Below are positions 8,758 to 20,400 of a stretch of DNA of 64,000 nucleotides, one piece after another. The notes beneath the pieces are model-generated. The model saw nothing but the letters and a program-made list of their open reading frames with translations. It made no database searches and was not told the origin of the DNA. Where the stretch lies: assembly GCA_047967505.1 (NCBI GenBank), contig CM106541.1. The stretch is one strand, 5' to 3'. The translations under genes were made by a program, and so were the position numbers. Source of the DNA: Dipteris shenzhenensis (taxonomy: Eukaryota; Polypodiophyta; Polypodiopsida; Gleicheniales). Position 1 is the stretch's first letter. Each line of letters opens with the position of its first letter.

Positions 8758-10604
8758 CTGTCACGCTCACAAGCAATGCACGTTTCAAGCATCTCATTGA
8801 ACACTTCAACAGGACGAAATATGATAGAAGTATAGTCGGCATATCTGTCCCTCACCACCTTGAGGCTTGTCATACTTTCTTCCCGCTCTTGGGTTCCCCT
8901 AGGCACAACTACACTCAAAGAAGTATAAAGGTTTGTGAGTGTGTCGGCGTCTGCTTTTGTGACCTTTCGCTTCAAATCAGGATTTGGGGAACCAAATGTT
9001 GTCCATATCATCCTTGCCTTCTGTAAGACCTCTGATGTTGAGGATATCTTACGCTTTCCATGGACATAATGATTAAGTCTTTCGGACTCAATCAAATACT
9101 TAATCTCATGCTTGAATATACAGATCGTTGCAGGATAATAATGGAATGAGCTTATCTTTACAAATTTTTCTGGAGTGAGTCTTTTGCCCTCCTTTGCTTC
9201 CCTTGCGATCTGATTACAAGCATAAGCCCAATGTTGACCATCAATGGGCTGGAATCTGCAATGAAGGAGAAATTCCTTCTTGACTTCCTTTAGCATATTC
9301 TCTCCTTGTGCCTCTTTGCCTTGTTCATGTGGAATATTTTTTAGAGTGTTTTTAAAGAATTGACTGAAGATCTCCTCGAAATGTGTAGGCCCTGTAAATG
9401 TTATTTGATCCAGAAAACTATTTTTGGTTGGACAAAACATTATTGGGCGCAAGACCACATTACTTGCCACAGGTTTCTTACCATCTCTCAAAGCCTCGTA
9501 TATTTGCATTGCATAGGATATATCAAGGCTTCGGCTATTAGTAAATAGAGCTGCAGCTTCCACATCTTTGGCATTCACAAACCACGTCCTTTGACCCCAG
9601 ATATATCCCACATCATCATCTGTAACTGCTTCATTAAGACGCAGATTAAGATTTTTAATTGATGTGAGTTCATCTTGATCATCTTCAGCCTCGGATTCTG
9701 AGTCTTCTTCATCTTTCTCTTTTTTAAACCGTTTTTCATCCACATTATCTTTCTCTACAGTGGGACGATGTCTTTTCTTACTGCTTGGAACCGTGGCTCT
9801 TGCAGTACTAGCCTTTTGCATTTCACATCGTGGTTTGCTAGCAAGAGCTTCTAGCATAACTGCAGTGGATCGACCTTGATCTTCTTCAATTTTTGCTAAT
9901 TCCCGTGCACTCAAGGCTTGTTTTTCATCATCCTTAGTTACATTCACCATTTCTGGCTCTAGAAGTTTGCGCTCATGTTCTACAGGTTTGTGACAGTGTG
10001 CCTGTTCTTCTTGTCCCTGCATTGAAGTCTGAGCTTTTTGATCTCCTTCATGTGATGATTCTTGCATATGGAGAGCATATTCTGCATCCTGAAAGTATTC
10101 AAACATTATCTTTGCATGCATCCTTTTTGCCACCACACTAGGAAATTGCTCCCAAGTATATGAAAGAGTCTCCAATGCCCTTTGCAACTCTGGAAACTTT
10201 GATGGTTGAGGAGGAGGCATCACAAAGGTCTTTGCGTCTCTCCTTGACACAATAAAATGCATACCGCCAACTTCAGGATCTGAACTCTTTGTTAAAATAT
10301 CCACAAAGGTGTCTTTTCGCTGAATTATTATGCCTACTACAAGGCTTGAAGTCATATCTTTTTGGAAGAAAGTAGCATCCCATGGATCTTCAACACCATT
10401 GAACTCCCTTTTTGACATAAGTAGAAAGAGTCTCTTTTCCTTTTGATGAAGAAACCAGGCTCTTCTACCCATGTGATATCGAGTCCACCTACCAAAGCCA
10501 TTGGGGCTATATTCCTTTCCTTTGAAATTTAAAGTGACATCAGAAACCCATTCTCTGATCTCAGAGTCATCTAGCATAGCCATCACATTAGCTGATTGCT
10601 CCAT
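8754..10604 (-). CDS. Unknown 616-aa protein with DGQH motif (giant-element cargo)
   Basis: ATG at 10604 lies four bases after a clear acceptor (CTTTTCTTGTAG, 10609 upward), so a 5' leader intron is likely; codons upstream of it are intron. No family is recognised with confidence. The N-terminal 200 residues are rich in aromatics (RWTRYHMGRRAWFLHQKEKR) and look globular. Residues about 205-320 are low-complexity, with a nuclear-localisation-like KKRHRP and a long acidic run. The C-terminal half has FQPIDGQHWAYACNQIA near residue 450, which recalls the DGQHR motif of ParB/DndB-like domains; this is a weak resemblance. It ends ERDS with a TGA at 8756-8754. The next ORF starts in the minus-one frame at that point, suggesting an intron or an indel. 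Confidence 0.55.
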   Translation of the reverse strand: MEQSANVMAMLDDSEIREWVSDVTLNFKGKEYSPNGFGRWTRYHMGRRAWFLHQKEKRLFLLMSKREFNGVEDPWDATFFQKDMTSSLVVGIIIQRKDTFVDILTKSSDPEVGGMHFIVSRRDAKTFVMPPPQPSKFPELQRALETLSYTWEQFPSVVAKRMHAKIMFEYFQDAEYALHMQESSHEGDQKAQTSMQGQEEQAHCHKPVEHERKLLEPEMVNVTKDDEKQALSARELAKIEEDQGRSTAVMLEALASKPRCEMQKASTARATVPSSKKRHRPTVEKDNVDEKRFKKEKDEEDSESEAEDDQDELTSIKNLNLRLNEAVTDDDVGYIWGQRTWFVNAKDVEAAALFTNSRSLDISYAMQIYEALRDGKKPVASNVVLRPIMFCPTKNSFLDQITFTGPTHFEEIFSQFFKNTLKNIPHEQGKEAQGENMLKEVKKEFLLHCRFQPIDGQHWAYACNQIAREAKEGKRLTPEKFVKISSFHYYPATICIFKHEIKYLIESERLNHYVHGKRKISSTSEVLQKARMIWTTFGSPNPDLKRKVTKADADTLTNLYTSLSVVVPRGTQEREESMTSLKVVRDRYADYTSIIFRPVEVFNEMLETCIACERDS

Positions 10605-10609
10605 AATCC

Positions 10610-11300
10610 TACAAGAAAAGATAATGAAGAATTTAGATACATACAAGTAAAGTACAATATACAACCCTTGATACAATAAATGTGGAAAATAGCCCAAAAG
10701 GCTTTACAAGGCTTCATATGGCAATAAATGTGGGAAATAGCCTAAAAGGCTTTACAAGGCTTAAATATTTGTACAAATGTAAAAGAATTAGCCAATAAAG
10801 CTTTACAAGTAATATAAAATGTCGTCTAGTGATAAAGCTTCAATCTTCGTGAAGATTCATGTAATCTGTCCATCCATTGATATCTGAGCACTGATACCCA
10901 ACTGGTGCAATCTATCCACTAAAAACTGTTCCACTGATATCCACTTATGCAGCCCACATGATATCCACTTATGCATCCCACTGATACTCGTTAATTAGTG
11001 AATGGTCGGGATGGTCGGGTTTATTACAAGGTGCTTCATATGACAATAAATGTAAAAAATAGCATAAAAGGCTTTACAAGGATTTTTATGACAATAAATG
11101 AGCTTAAATATTTATACAAATGCAATAAAAATAACCAATAATCATCAAGCTCCAATATGTCCCATGACATGTAATCTGTCCACTGATATATGCAATCTGT
11201 CCACTGATATCTGCTCATGCAATCTGTCCACTGATATCTGCTCATGCAATCTGCCCACTGATAAACTTCTTGGTAAATGGTAAAAGGTCTTATTTAATAG
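10610..11300. repeat. 5' flank of cargo genes with short repeats
   Basis: Two short repeats recur: GCAATAAATGTGGGAAATAG plus CCTAAAAGGCTTTACAAGGC (about 10664, 10722, 11038) and CTGTCCACTGATATCTGCTC (10865-10990 and 11175-11265). No coding exon is evident; a promoter and leader exon for the minus-strand gene at 10604 may lie here. Confidence 0.6.
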
Positions 11301-11728
11301 CATGTTATGAGTGTTAAACCGCATGTGAGCGAAGGGACTGACAACGATTAGGAACTAGTTAGAAAAATTTGAGCATGGCTTCGATTGGCAACTTGGAGAA
11401 TTGTCTCTCCTCTAAGGCAATCTAATCTATGCTAAACCAACCGTCGAAGCGAAGAAAAGCAATAAATAATTTCTTTTTCTGTGTTCATTTTAATGTGCTG
11501 GGGTTTAAGAGGCTTAAATATGCAAAAGAAGGGGTTGTGATGTAGAGGCTAAACCTGCATGTGATATAAATAAAGAACAAGTATCTAAAGAAAAGTTAAC
11601 ATTTTTCAATTTAAAAGATGAATATATATAAAAACATTATCTCACCTTCAAAACAAACCATAAATTCACTCTTTTATAATTTTTTAAAAGTATAATATAA
11701 AATATGTAAATATATAAAACTCTCTTTA

Positions 11729-11729
<1 letters not shown>
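11300..11729. other. AT-rich spacer, no gene seen
   Basis: No long ORF or repeat is visible; the stretch runs into the CT tract. Confidence 0.5.
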
Positions 11730-11769
<40 letters not shown>

Positions 11770-12303
11770 CCTAAATCTCTTTGTAGCCATAGTCAAGACA
11801 CCTCATTCTCTCTCTTAATCTCTCTCTCTCTCTATAACTCTTAAGTATTTTTCATTCCTCTCTCTCTCTCCCTCTCTCTCCCTCTCTCTCTTTCTCTCTC
11901 CCTCTCTCTCTTTCTCTCTCTCTCTCCCTCTCTCTCCCTACTCTCTCCCTCCCTCAAGGAGCCACGGTCCCCAAGAGAAGCCAAGGTCCCCAAGAGACCC
12001 GCTTCTCTCTCTTAATCTCTCTCCCTCTCTCTCCTCTCTCTTTCTTTCCCTCCCTACTCTTCTCTCTCATTTAAAAATATAATATAAAAGATGTAAATAT
12101 ATAAAACTCTCTTTACTTTCTCTCTCTCTCTCTCTCTCCTCCTAAATCTCCTTGTAGCCATAGTCAAGACACCTCATTCTCTCTCTTAATCTCTCTCTCT
12201 CTCTCTTTGACAACTCTTAAGTATTTTTCTCTCTATCCTCATCCCACTTATTCTCTCTCTCCCTCTCCCTCCCTCTAGCACAGAAGTTTCATTCCTCTCT
12301 CTC

Positions 12304-12339
<36 letters not shown>

Positions 12340-12770
12340 CCTCTCTCTCCCTAAGTCTCCCTCTTCTCTTCTCTCTCTCTCTCTCTTTTCCTCTCTCCTC
12401 TCGCCACGTTTCATTCCCATAAACATCTCTCTCTCTCTCCCTCTCTCTCTTTCTCTCTCTCCCTCTCTCTCTTTCTCTCTCCCTCTCTCTCCCTACTCTC
12501 TCCCTCCCTCAAGTAGCCACGGCCCCCAAGAGACCCGCTTCTCTCTCTTAATCTCTCTCCCCCTCTCTCCTCTCTCTTTACCAGCTTCTCTCTCTTAATC
12601 TCTCTCCGCCTCTCTCCTCTCTCTTTCTTTCCCTCCCTACTCTTCTCTCTCATTTAAGGAGCCCCTCTTCTCTGTGTGAATCTCTCTCTCTCTCTCCCTC
12701 TCTTAAGGAGCCCCTCTTCTCTCTCTTGATTTCTCTCTTTCCCTCCCTCCCTATTCTCCCATTTCTCAAA
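11730..12770. repeat. CT-rich microsatellite tract, about 1 kb
   Basis: Long CT runs alternate with CCCTCTCT units. A longer unit (about 380-400 bp) is partly duplicated: the block with TATAAAACTCTCTTTACTTT and CCTTGTAGCCATAGTCAAGA appears at about 11715 and 12100, and a block with CAAG(G/T)AGCCACGG(T/C)CCCCAAGA appears at 11957 and 12510. Confidence 0.9.
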
Positions 12771-13430
12771 TTTACAAACTCAAATATAAATAAAAAACTA
12801 ATTAAAATAGAACTCAAAAACTCAAATAAGAAACTAATTTAAAAAGAATTGTAATGCCTTCTAAAAGACCACCCTCCTCAAAAACTTTAAGAATAAACTA
12901 ATTGAAAAAGAATTATAAGTAAAGAAAAAGAATTACAATACGAATTTTAAGAAATAGAACTCAAAAACCTTAACAAGAAACTAATTGAAAAGAATTGTAA
13001 GTAAAGAAATAGAATTACAAGACGAATAAAAAAGAATGCAAGTACCTGGAAAAAGTGAAAAAAGTAAGGCTCGGCTTATCCTTTCTCTTCCGCTCTTGGT
13101 TGCTTCAATGAAACGAGGAGAGAGTTAAAACTAGTCCACTCCTACACATAAATTTGAATTTTCAAAAAAGAGAGGGAAATTTGAATTCATTATAAATTTG
13201 AATTCAAATTTGTGTTCAACATTCTTCTTATACTTTCTTCTTATACGTTCCTTTTGAATTCAAATTTATGTTCAACATTCTTCTTGATACTTTCTTCAAC
13301 ATTCTTCTCGATTCTCGTAAGACCTTTTCATTCTCGTAAGTCCTTTTCATTTAAGTCCTTTTCATTCTCGTAAGTCCTTTTCATTCTTCTCGTAAGTCAA
13401 ATCTTATTTTTCGTTCTTGCTCGTGATAGT
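12771..13430. other. AT-rich spacer with short TTCAACATTCTTCT and TCTCGTAAGTCCTTTTCAT repeats
   Basis: No gene is seen. Short direct repeats (TTTGAATTCAAATTTATGTT at 13190-13270 and CTCGTAAGTCCTTTTCATT at 13315-13390) precede the C-rich block. Confidence 0.6.
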
Positions 13431-14272
13431 AAGTCAAATCGTCCTTTCCCATCTCTCTCCTTCTGCTCCCTCTCTCTCTCTCCTTCTCTCTCTCTCCTCT
13501 CTCTCCTCTCCTTCCCTCCATCCATCCCTCGACCCAATCCTCTCCTCCAACCTCCTTCCCTCCCCTCCCTCCGCCGCCAAAACTCCTCCCTTCCCCTCGC
13601 CCCCCCTCCTTCCCCAAAATCCCCCTCCCCCTCCCCCCTCCCCTCTCGCTACCCTTCCCCTCTCTCGTCGCCTAACCTCTTCCTCCCCTACCCCTTTTTC
13701 CCCCTACCCCCTTTTAACCTTCCTCCCTTTTCCCCACCCCCCTTGGCGACCCCCCCAACCCTTCCACCCTCTTCCCCACTCTCCCTTTGGCCCCCCCTCC
13801 CTCCCTCCTTGGCGACACCCCCCTCCTCTCACCCCAGCCCCCCCTCCGCAACCCCTCCCTGGGGTTGGCGGCCGCGGCCGCCAGCCCCCCCCCTCCTCTC
13901 ACCCAGCCCCCCCTCTTCACCCTCCCCCCCCTTCGCAATCCACCCATCCCCCCCCCTTCACCCTCCCTCTCTCCCTGGGCTGGCAGCCGCGGCCGCCAGC
14001 CCCCCCCCCTCCTCTCACCCATCCCCCCCCTTCACCCTTCCTGGGCTGGCGGCCGCGGCCGCCAGCCCCCCCCCCTCCTCTCACCACCCAACCCCCCCCT
14101 CTTCACCCTCCCCCCCCCTTCGCAACCCATCCCCCCCTTCACCCTCCCTGGCTGGCGGCCGCGGCCGCCAGCCCCCCCCCCCTCTCCTCTCACCCAGCCC
14201 CCCCCCTCTCCTCTCACCCAACCCCTTCGCAACCCCCTCTCCTCTCTCCCTGGGCTGGCGGCCGCGGCCGCC
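13430..14272. repeat. C-rich block with repeated 16-bp GC palindrome
   Basis: Pyrimidine/C-rich DNA on the plus strand changes into a minisatellite of about 105-115 bp. Each unit contains GGCGGCCGCGGCCGCC, at 13867-13882, 14048-14063, 14154-14169 and 14257-14272, with a one-base variant at 13982-13997, followed by a run of up to 14 C. Proline-rich ORFs through it (for example 13417-14715) are composition artefacts. The block is sharply different from its AT-rich surroundings and contains dense CpG. Confidence 0.9.
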
Positions 14273-14499
14273 GTATTATTATACTATTTTTTATACTTAT
14301 TATCATACACCCTTATTACTTCCCTATCCTATTCCACTCCTCCCTCCTCATTCCCACTTCCACTTCCCATTACTCACTTGCTATACACATTTGCAAACTA
14401 TTAATATATTATTACATGATTTTTTATACTATTTGTAAACTTACATATGGGCAAAATCACAGGTGTCAAAGCGATCCTATTGTGGTCATACAACAACTG

Positions 14500-17400
14500 T
14501 GCTTTTATTCAAGGGCATATTTATCCTCATCAACAAGCTTATTTACTCAAGGTATGAAGTGCATAATTTGTGCACTAGGTGTTTACTTTGTGCCAAAATT
14601 GTTTGCCACACACACACACACATATACATATACCGAGAATTTTCTAATATTATCGCATCTACATTTCTCCAATGGGCACAAAACTTTGTACACTCCTCAA
14701 CCTAGGTCTTATTGACTTGCATACAAAGTGGTGCACCCATCTCATAAGTACTTGTTCGGATAACACACCTCCTATGTATTTTATGGCACTTGTGCATAAC
14801 ACTAGCAACAAAATGGTGTATCATGTGAGACAGACTATGCAAAGCATATCCAATGGACACAAGACTTTACACGTTCCTCAACCTAGGCAGTATTGACTTG
14901 TGTACAAAGTGGCATCCCCATCCGATAAGTACTTGTTTGAAAAATACACCTACGATCGTGTTTTTTGACGATTGTGCATGACACTAAGGCAATAATGGTG
15001 TTTTATGCTTGATCGACAATGCAAAGCATATCCGATGGGCACAATACTTTGCACACACCTTCAACTAGGTAGAATCGACTTACATGCAAAGTGGCATGCC
15101 CATCCCATAAGTGCTTGATCCTATAACATACCTAGAAACGTGTTTTTTGACGGATGTGCATGACACTAGAGTAAAAATAGTATTTAATGCTCGATAGACC
15201 ATGCAAAGGATATCCGATGGGCACAAAACTTTTCGTACGCCTCAACCTAGGTGGTATTGAAATGTTCTCAATCAGGCACACCCATCCGATAAGTACTTGG
15301 TCGGATAACACACCTAATGGCGTGTTTTTTTGCGAATGTGCATGTCATTAGGAAAAAAATGATGTATAATGCGTGATCGACCATGCAAATCATATCCGAT
15401 GGTGACAATACTTTGCACGCACCTCAACGTAGTTAAAACGGACTTGCGTGCAAAGTGGAGCCCCCATATGATAAATATTTATTTGAATAACACACCTATG
15501 GCCGTGTTTTTATATGGTTGTGCATGACACTAAGGCAAAAACGGTGTGTTATGCTTGATCGACAATGCAAAGCATATCCGATGGGCACGATACTTTGCAC
15601 ACACCTTCAACTAGGTGTAATTGACTTACATGCAAAGTGGCACGCCCATCGCATAAGTGCTTGATCAGATAACACACCTAGCAGCGTGTTTTTTTACGGA
15701 TGTGCATGGCACTAAGGCAAAAATGGAATTTAATGCTCGATCGACCATGCAAAGCATATCTGATGGGCACGATACTTTGCACACACCTTCAACTAAGTGG
15801 AATTGACTTACATGCAAAGTGGCATTCCCATCGCATAAGTGCTTGATCGGATAACACACCTAGCAGCGTGTTTTTTTACGGATGTGCATGGCACTAAGGC
15901 AAAAATGGAATTTAATGCTCGATCGACCATGCAAAGCATATCCGATGGGCACGATACTTTGCACACACCTTCAACTAAGTGGAATTGACTTACATGCAAA
16001 GTGGCATTCCCATCGCATAAGTGCTTGATCAGATAACACACCTAGCAGCGTGTCTTTTTACGGATGTGCATGGCACTAAGGCAAAAATGGAACTTAATGC
16101 TCGATCGACCATGCAAAGCATATCCGATGGGCACGATACTTTGCACACACCTTCAACTAAGTGGAATTGACTTACATGCAAAGTGGCATTCCCATCGCAT
16201 AAGTGCTTGATCGGATAACACACCTAGCAGCGTGTTTTTTTACGGATGTGCATGGCACTAAGGCAAAAATGGAATTTAATGCTCGATCGACCATGCAAAG
16301 CATATCCGATGGGCACGATACTTTGCACACACCTTCAACTAAGTGGAATTGACTTACATGCAAAGTGGCATTCCCATCGCATAAGTGCTTGATGGGATAA
16401 CACACCTAGCAGCGTGTTTTTTTACGGATGTGCATGGCACTAAGGCAAAAATGGTATTTAATGCTCGATCGACCATGCAAAGCATATCCGATGGGCATAA
16501 TACTTTACCTATACCTCAACTTAGGTTGTATTAAAATGTTGTCAAAGAGGCACACCCATCCGATAAGTACTTGGTCAGATAACATACCTAAGGGCGTGTT
16601 TTTTTGCGAATGTGCATACCACTAGGGAAAAAACGGTGTATAATGCGTGATCGACCATGTAAATCATATCCGATGGTGACAATACTTTGCACGCACCTCA
16701 ATGTAGTTAAAACGGACTTGCGTGCAAAGTGGAGGCCCCATCTGATAAGTATTTATTTGAATAACACACCTATGGCCGTGTTTTTATATGGTTGTGCATG
16801 ACACTAAGGCAAAAACAGTGTGTTATGCTTGATCGACAATGCAAAGCATATCCGATGGGCACAATACTTTGCACACACCTTCAACTAGGTGGAATTAACT
16901 TACATGCAAAGTGGCACGCCCATCGCATAAGTGCTTGATCAGATAACACACCTAGCAGCGTGTTTTTTTACGGATGTGCATGGCACTAAGGCAAAAATGG
17001 TATTTAATGCTCGATCCACCATGCAAAGCATATCCGATGGGCACAATACTTTGCACATACCTTTAACTAGGTGGAATTGACTTACATGCAAAGTGGCACG
17101 CCCATCGCATAAGTGCTTGATCAGATAACACACCTAGCAACGTGTTTTTTTACGGATGTGCATGGCACTAAGGCAAAAATGGAATTTAATGCTCGATCGA
17201 CCATGCAAAGCATATCCGATGGGCACGATACTTTGCACACACCTTCAACTAAGTGGAATTGACTTACATGCAAAGTGGCATTCCCATCTCATAAGTGCTT
17301 GATCGGATGACACACCTAGCAGCGTGTTTTTTTACGGATGTGCATGGCACTAAGGCAAAAATTGTATTTAATGCTCGATCGACCATGCAAAGCATATCGG

Positions 17401-20400
17401 ATGGGCATAATACTTTACCTATACCTCAACTTAGGTTGTATTAAAATGTTGTCAAAGAGGCACACCCATCCGATAAGTACTTGGTCAGATAACATACCTA
17501 AGGGCGTGTTTTTTTGCGAATGTGCATACCATTAGGGAAAAAACGGTGTATAATGCGTGATCGACCATGTAAATCATATCCGATGGTGACAATACTTTGC
17601 ACGCACCTCAATGTAGTTAAAACAGACTTGCGTGCAAAGTGGAGGCCCCATCTGATAAGTATTTATTTGAATAACACACCTATGGCCGTGTTTTTATATG
17701 GTTGTGCATGACACTAAGGCAAAAACAGTGTGTTATGCTTGATCGACAATGCAAAGCATATCCGATGGGCACAATACTTTGCACACACCTTCAACTAGGT
17801 GGAATTAACTTACATGCAAAGTGGCACGCCCATCGCATAAGTGCTTGATCAGATAACACACCTAGCAGCGTGTTTTTTTACGGATGTGCATGGCACTAAG
17901 GCAAAAATGGTATTTAATGCTCGATCAACCATGCAAAGCATATCCGATGGGCACAATACTTTGCACATACCTTTAACTAGGTGGAATTGACTTACATGCA
18001 AAGTGGCACGCCCATCCCATAAGTGCTTGATTGGATAACATACCTATCAGCGTGTTTTTTTACGGATGTGCATGAAACTAGAGCAAAAATAGTATTTAAT
18101 GGTCGATCGACCATGCAAAGCATATCCGATGGGCACAATACTTTGCACACACCTTCAACTAGGTGGAATTGACTTACATGAAAAGTGGCACGCCCATCGC
18201 ATAAGTGCTTGATCAGATAACACACGTAGAAGTGTGTTTTTTTACAGATGTGCATGGCACTAAGGCAAAAATGGTATTTAATGCTCGATCGACCATGCAA
18301 AGCATATCCGATTGGCACGATACTTTGCACACACCTTCAACTAGGTGGAATTGACTTACATGCAAAGTGGCATTCCCATCGCATAAGTGCTTGATCGGAT
18401 AACACACCTAGCAACGTGTTTTTTTACGGATGTGCATGGCACTAAGGCAAAAATGGTATTTAATGCTCGATCGACCATGCAAAGCATATCCAATGGGTAT
18501 AATACTTTTCCTATACTTCAACTTAGGTCGTATTAAAATGTTGTCAAAGAGGCACACCCATCCGATAAGTACTTGGTCAGATAACATACCTAAGGGCGTG
18601 TTTTTTTGCGGATGTGCATACCACTAGGGAAAAAACAGTGTATAATGCGTGATCAACCATGCAAATCATATCCGATGGTGACAATACTTTACACCTCAAC
18701 CTAGTGAAAATGGACTTGCATGCAAATTGGAGCCCTTATCCGATAAGTACTAGTTTGAATAATACACCTAGGACCGTGTTTTTTCATGGTTGTGCATGAC
18801 ACCAAGGCAAAAACGGTGTCTTATGCTTGATCGACAATGCAAAGCATATCCGATGGGCACAATACTTTGCACACACCTTCAACTAGGTGGAATCGACTTA
18901 CATGCAAAGTGGCATGCCCATCCCATAAGTGCTTGATTGGATAACATACCTAGCAGCGTGTTTTTTTACGGAAGTGCATGACACTAGAGTAAAAATAGTA
19001 TTTAATACTTGATTGACCATGCAAAGGATATCTGATGGGCACAATACTTTGCACACACTTTCAACTAGGTGGAATTGACTTACATGCAAAGTGGCATTCC
19101 CATCGCATAAGTGCTTGATCGGATAACATACCTAGGAGCGTGTTTTTTTACGGATGTGCATGGCACTAAGGCAAAAATGGTATTTACTGCTCGATCGACC
19201 ATGCAAAGCATATCCGATGGGCATAATACTTTTCTCATACCTCAACCTAGGTGGTATTAAAATGTTGTCAAAGAGGCACACCCATCCGATAAGTACTTGG
19301 TCAAATAACATACCTAAGGGCGTGTTTTTTTGCGGATGTGCATACCACTAGGAAAAAAACGGTGTATAATGCGTGATCAACCATGCAAATCATATCCGAT
19401 GGTGACAATACTTTGCACACACCTCAACCTAGTGGAAACGGACTTGCATGCAAATTGGAGCCCTTATCCGATAAGTACTAGTTTGAATAACACATCTAGG
19501 ACTGCGTTTTTTTACGAATGTGCATGACACTAAGATAAAAACGGTGTTTTATGCTTGATCGACAATGCAAAGCATATCCGATGGGCACAATACTTTGCAC
19601 ACACCTTCAACTAGGTGGAATCGACTTACATGCAAAGTGGCACGCCCATCCCATAAGTTCTTGATCGGATAACATACCTAGAAGCGTGTTTTTTGACGGA
19701 TGTGCATGACACTAGAGCAAAAATAGTATTTAATGCTCGATCGACCATGCAAAGCATATCCGATGGGCACAAAACTTTTCGTACGCCTCAACCTAGGTGG
19801 TATTGAAATGTTTGCAATGAGGCACACCCATCCGATAAGTAATTGGTCAGATAACACACCTAGTAGCGTGTTTTTTTACGGATGTGCATGGCACTAAGGC
19901 AAAAATGGTATTTAATGCTCGATCCACCATGCAAAGCATATCCGATGGGCACGATACTTTGCACACACCTTCAACTAGGTGGAATAGACTTATATGCAAA
20001 GCCGCACGCGCATCCCATAAGTGCTTGATTGGATTACATACCTAGCAACGTGTTTTTTGACGGATGTGCATGACACTAGAGCAAAAATAGTATTTAATGC
20101 TCGATCGACCATGCAAAGCATATCCGATGGACACAAAACGTTTCTTATGCCTTAACCTAGGTGGTATTGAAATGTTCTCAATGAGGCACACCCATTCGAT
20201 AAGTACTTGGTCAGATAACACACCTAATGGCGTGTATTTTTGCGGATGTGCATATCATTAGGAAAAAAATGGTGTATAATGCGTGATCGACCATGCAAAT
20301 CATATCCGATGGTGACAATACTTTGCACGCACCTCAATGTAGTTAAAACAGACTTGCGTGCAAAGTGGAGCCCCCATCTGATAAGTACTTATTTGAATAA

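Noticed and set aside
8740-8760. Programmed -1 frameshift joining the 616-aa and 390-aa ORFs
   Set aside because: The downstream frame has a TGA immediately upstream, leaving an overlap of only a few bases and no slippery heptamer; an intron or indel is more likely.
12411-12653. Glu/Arg-rich ORF on the minus strand
   Set aside because: Direct translation of the CT microsatellite.
13417-14715. 432-codon proline-rich ORF on the plus strand, with other long ORFs in all frames
   Set aside because: It is produced by C-rich low-complexity DNA without stops; all frames are open and it has no start context or domain.
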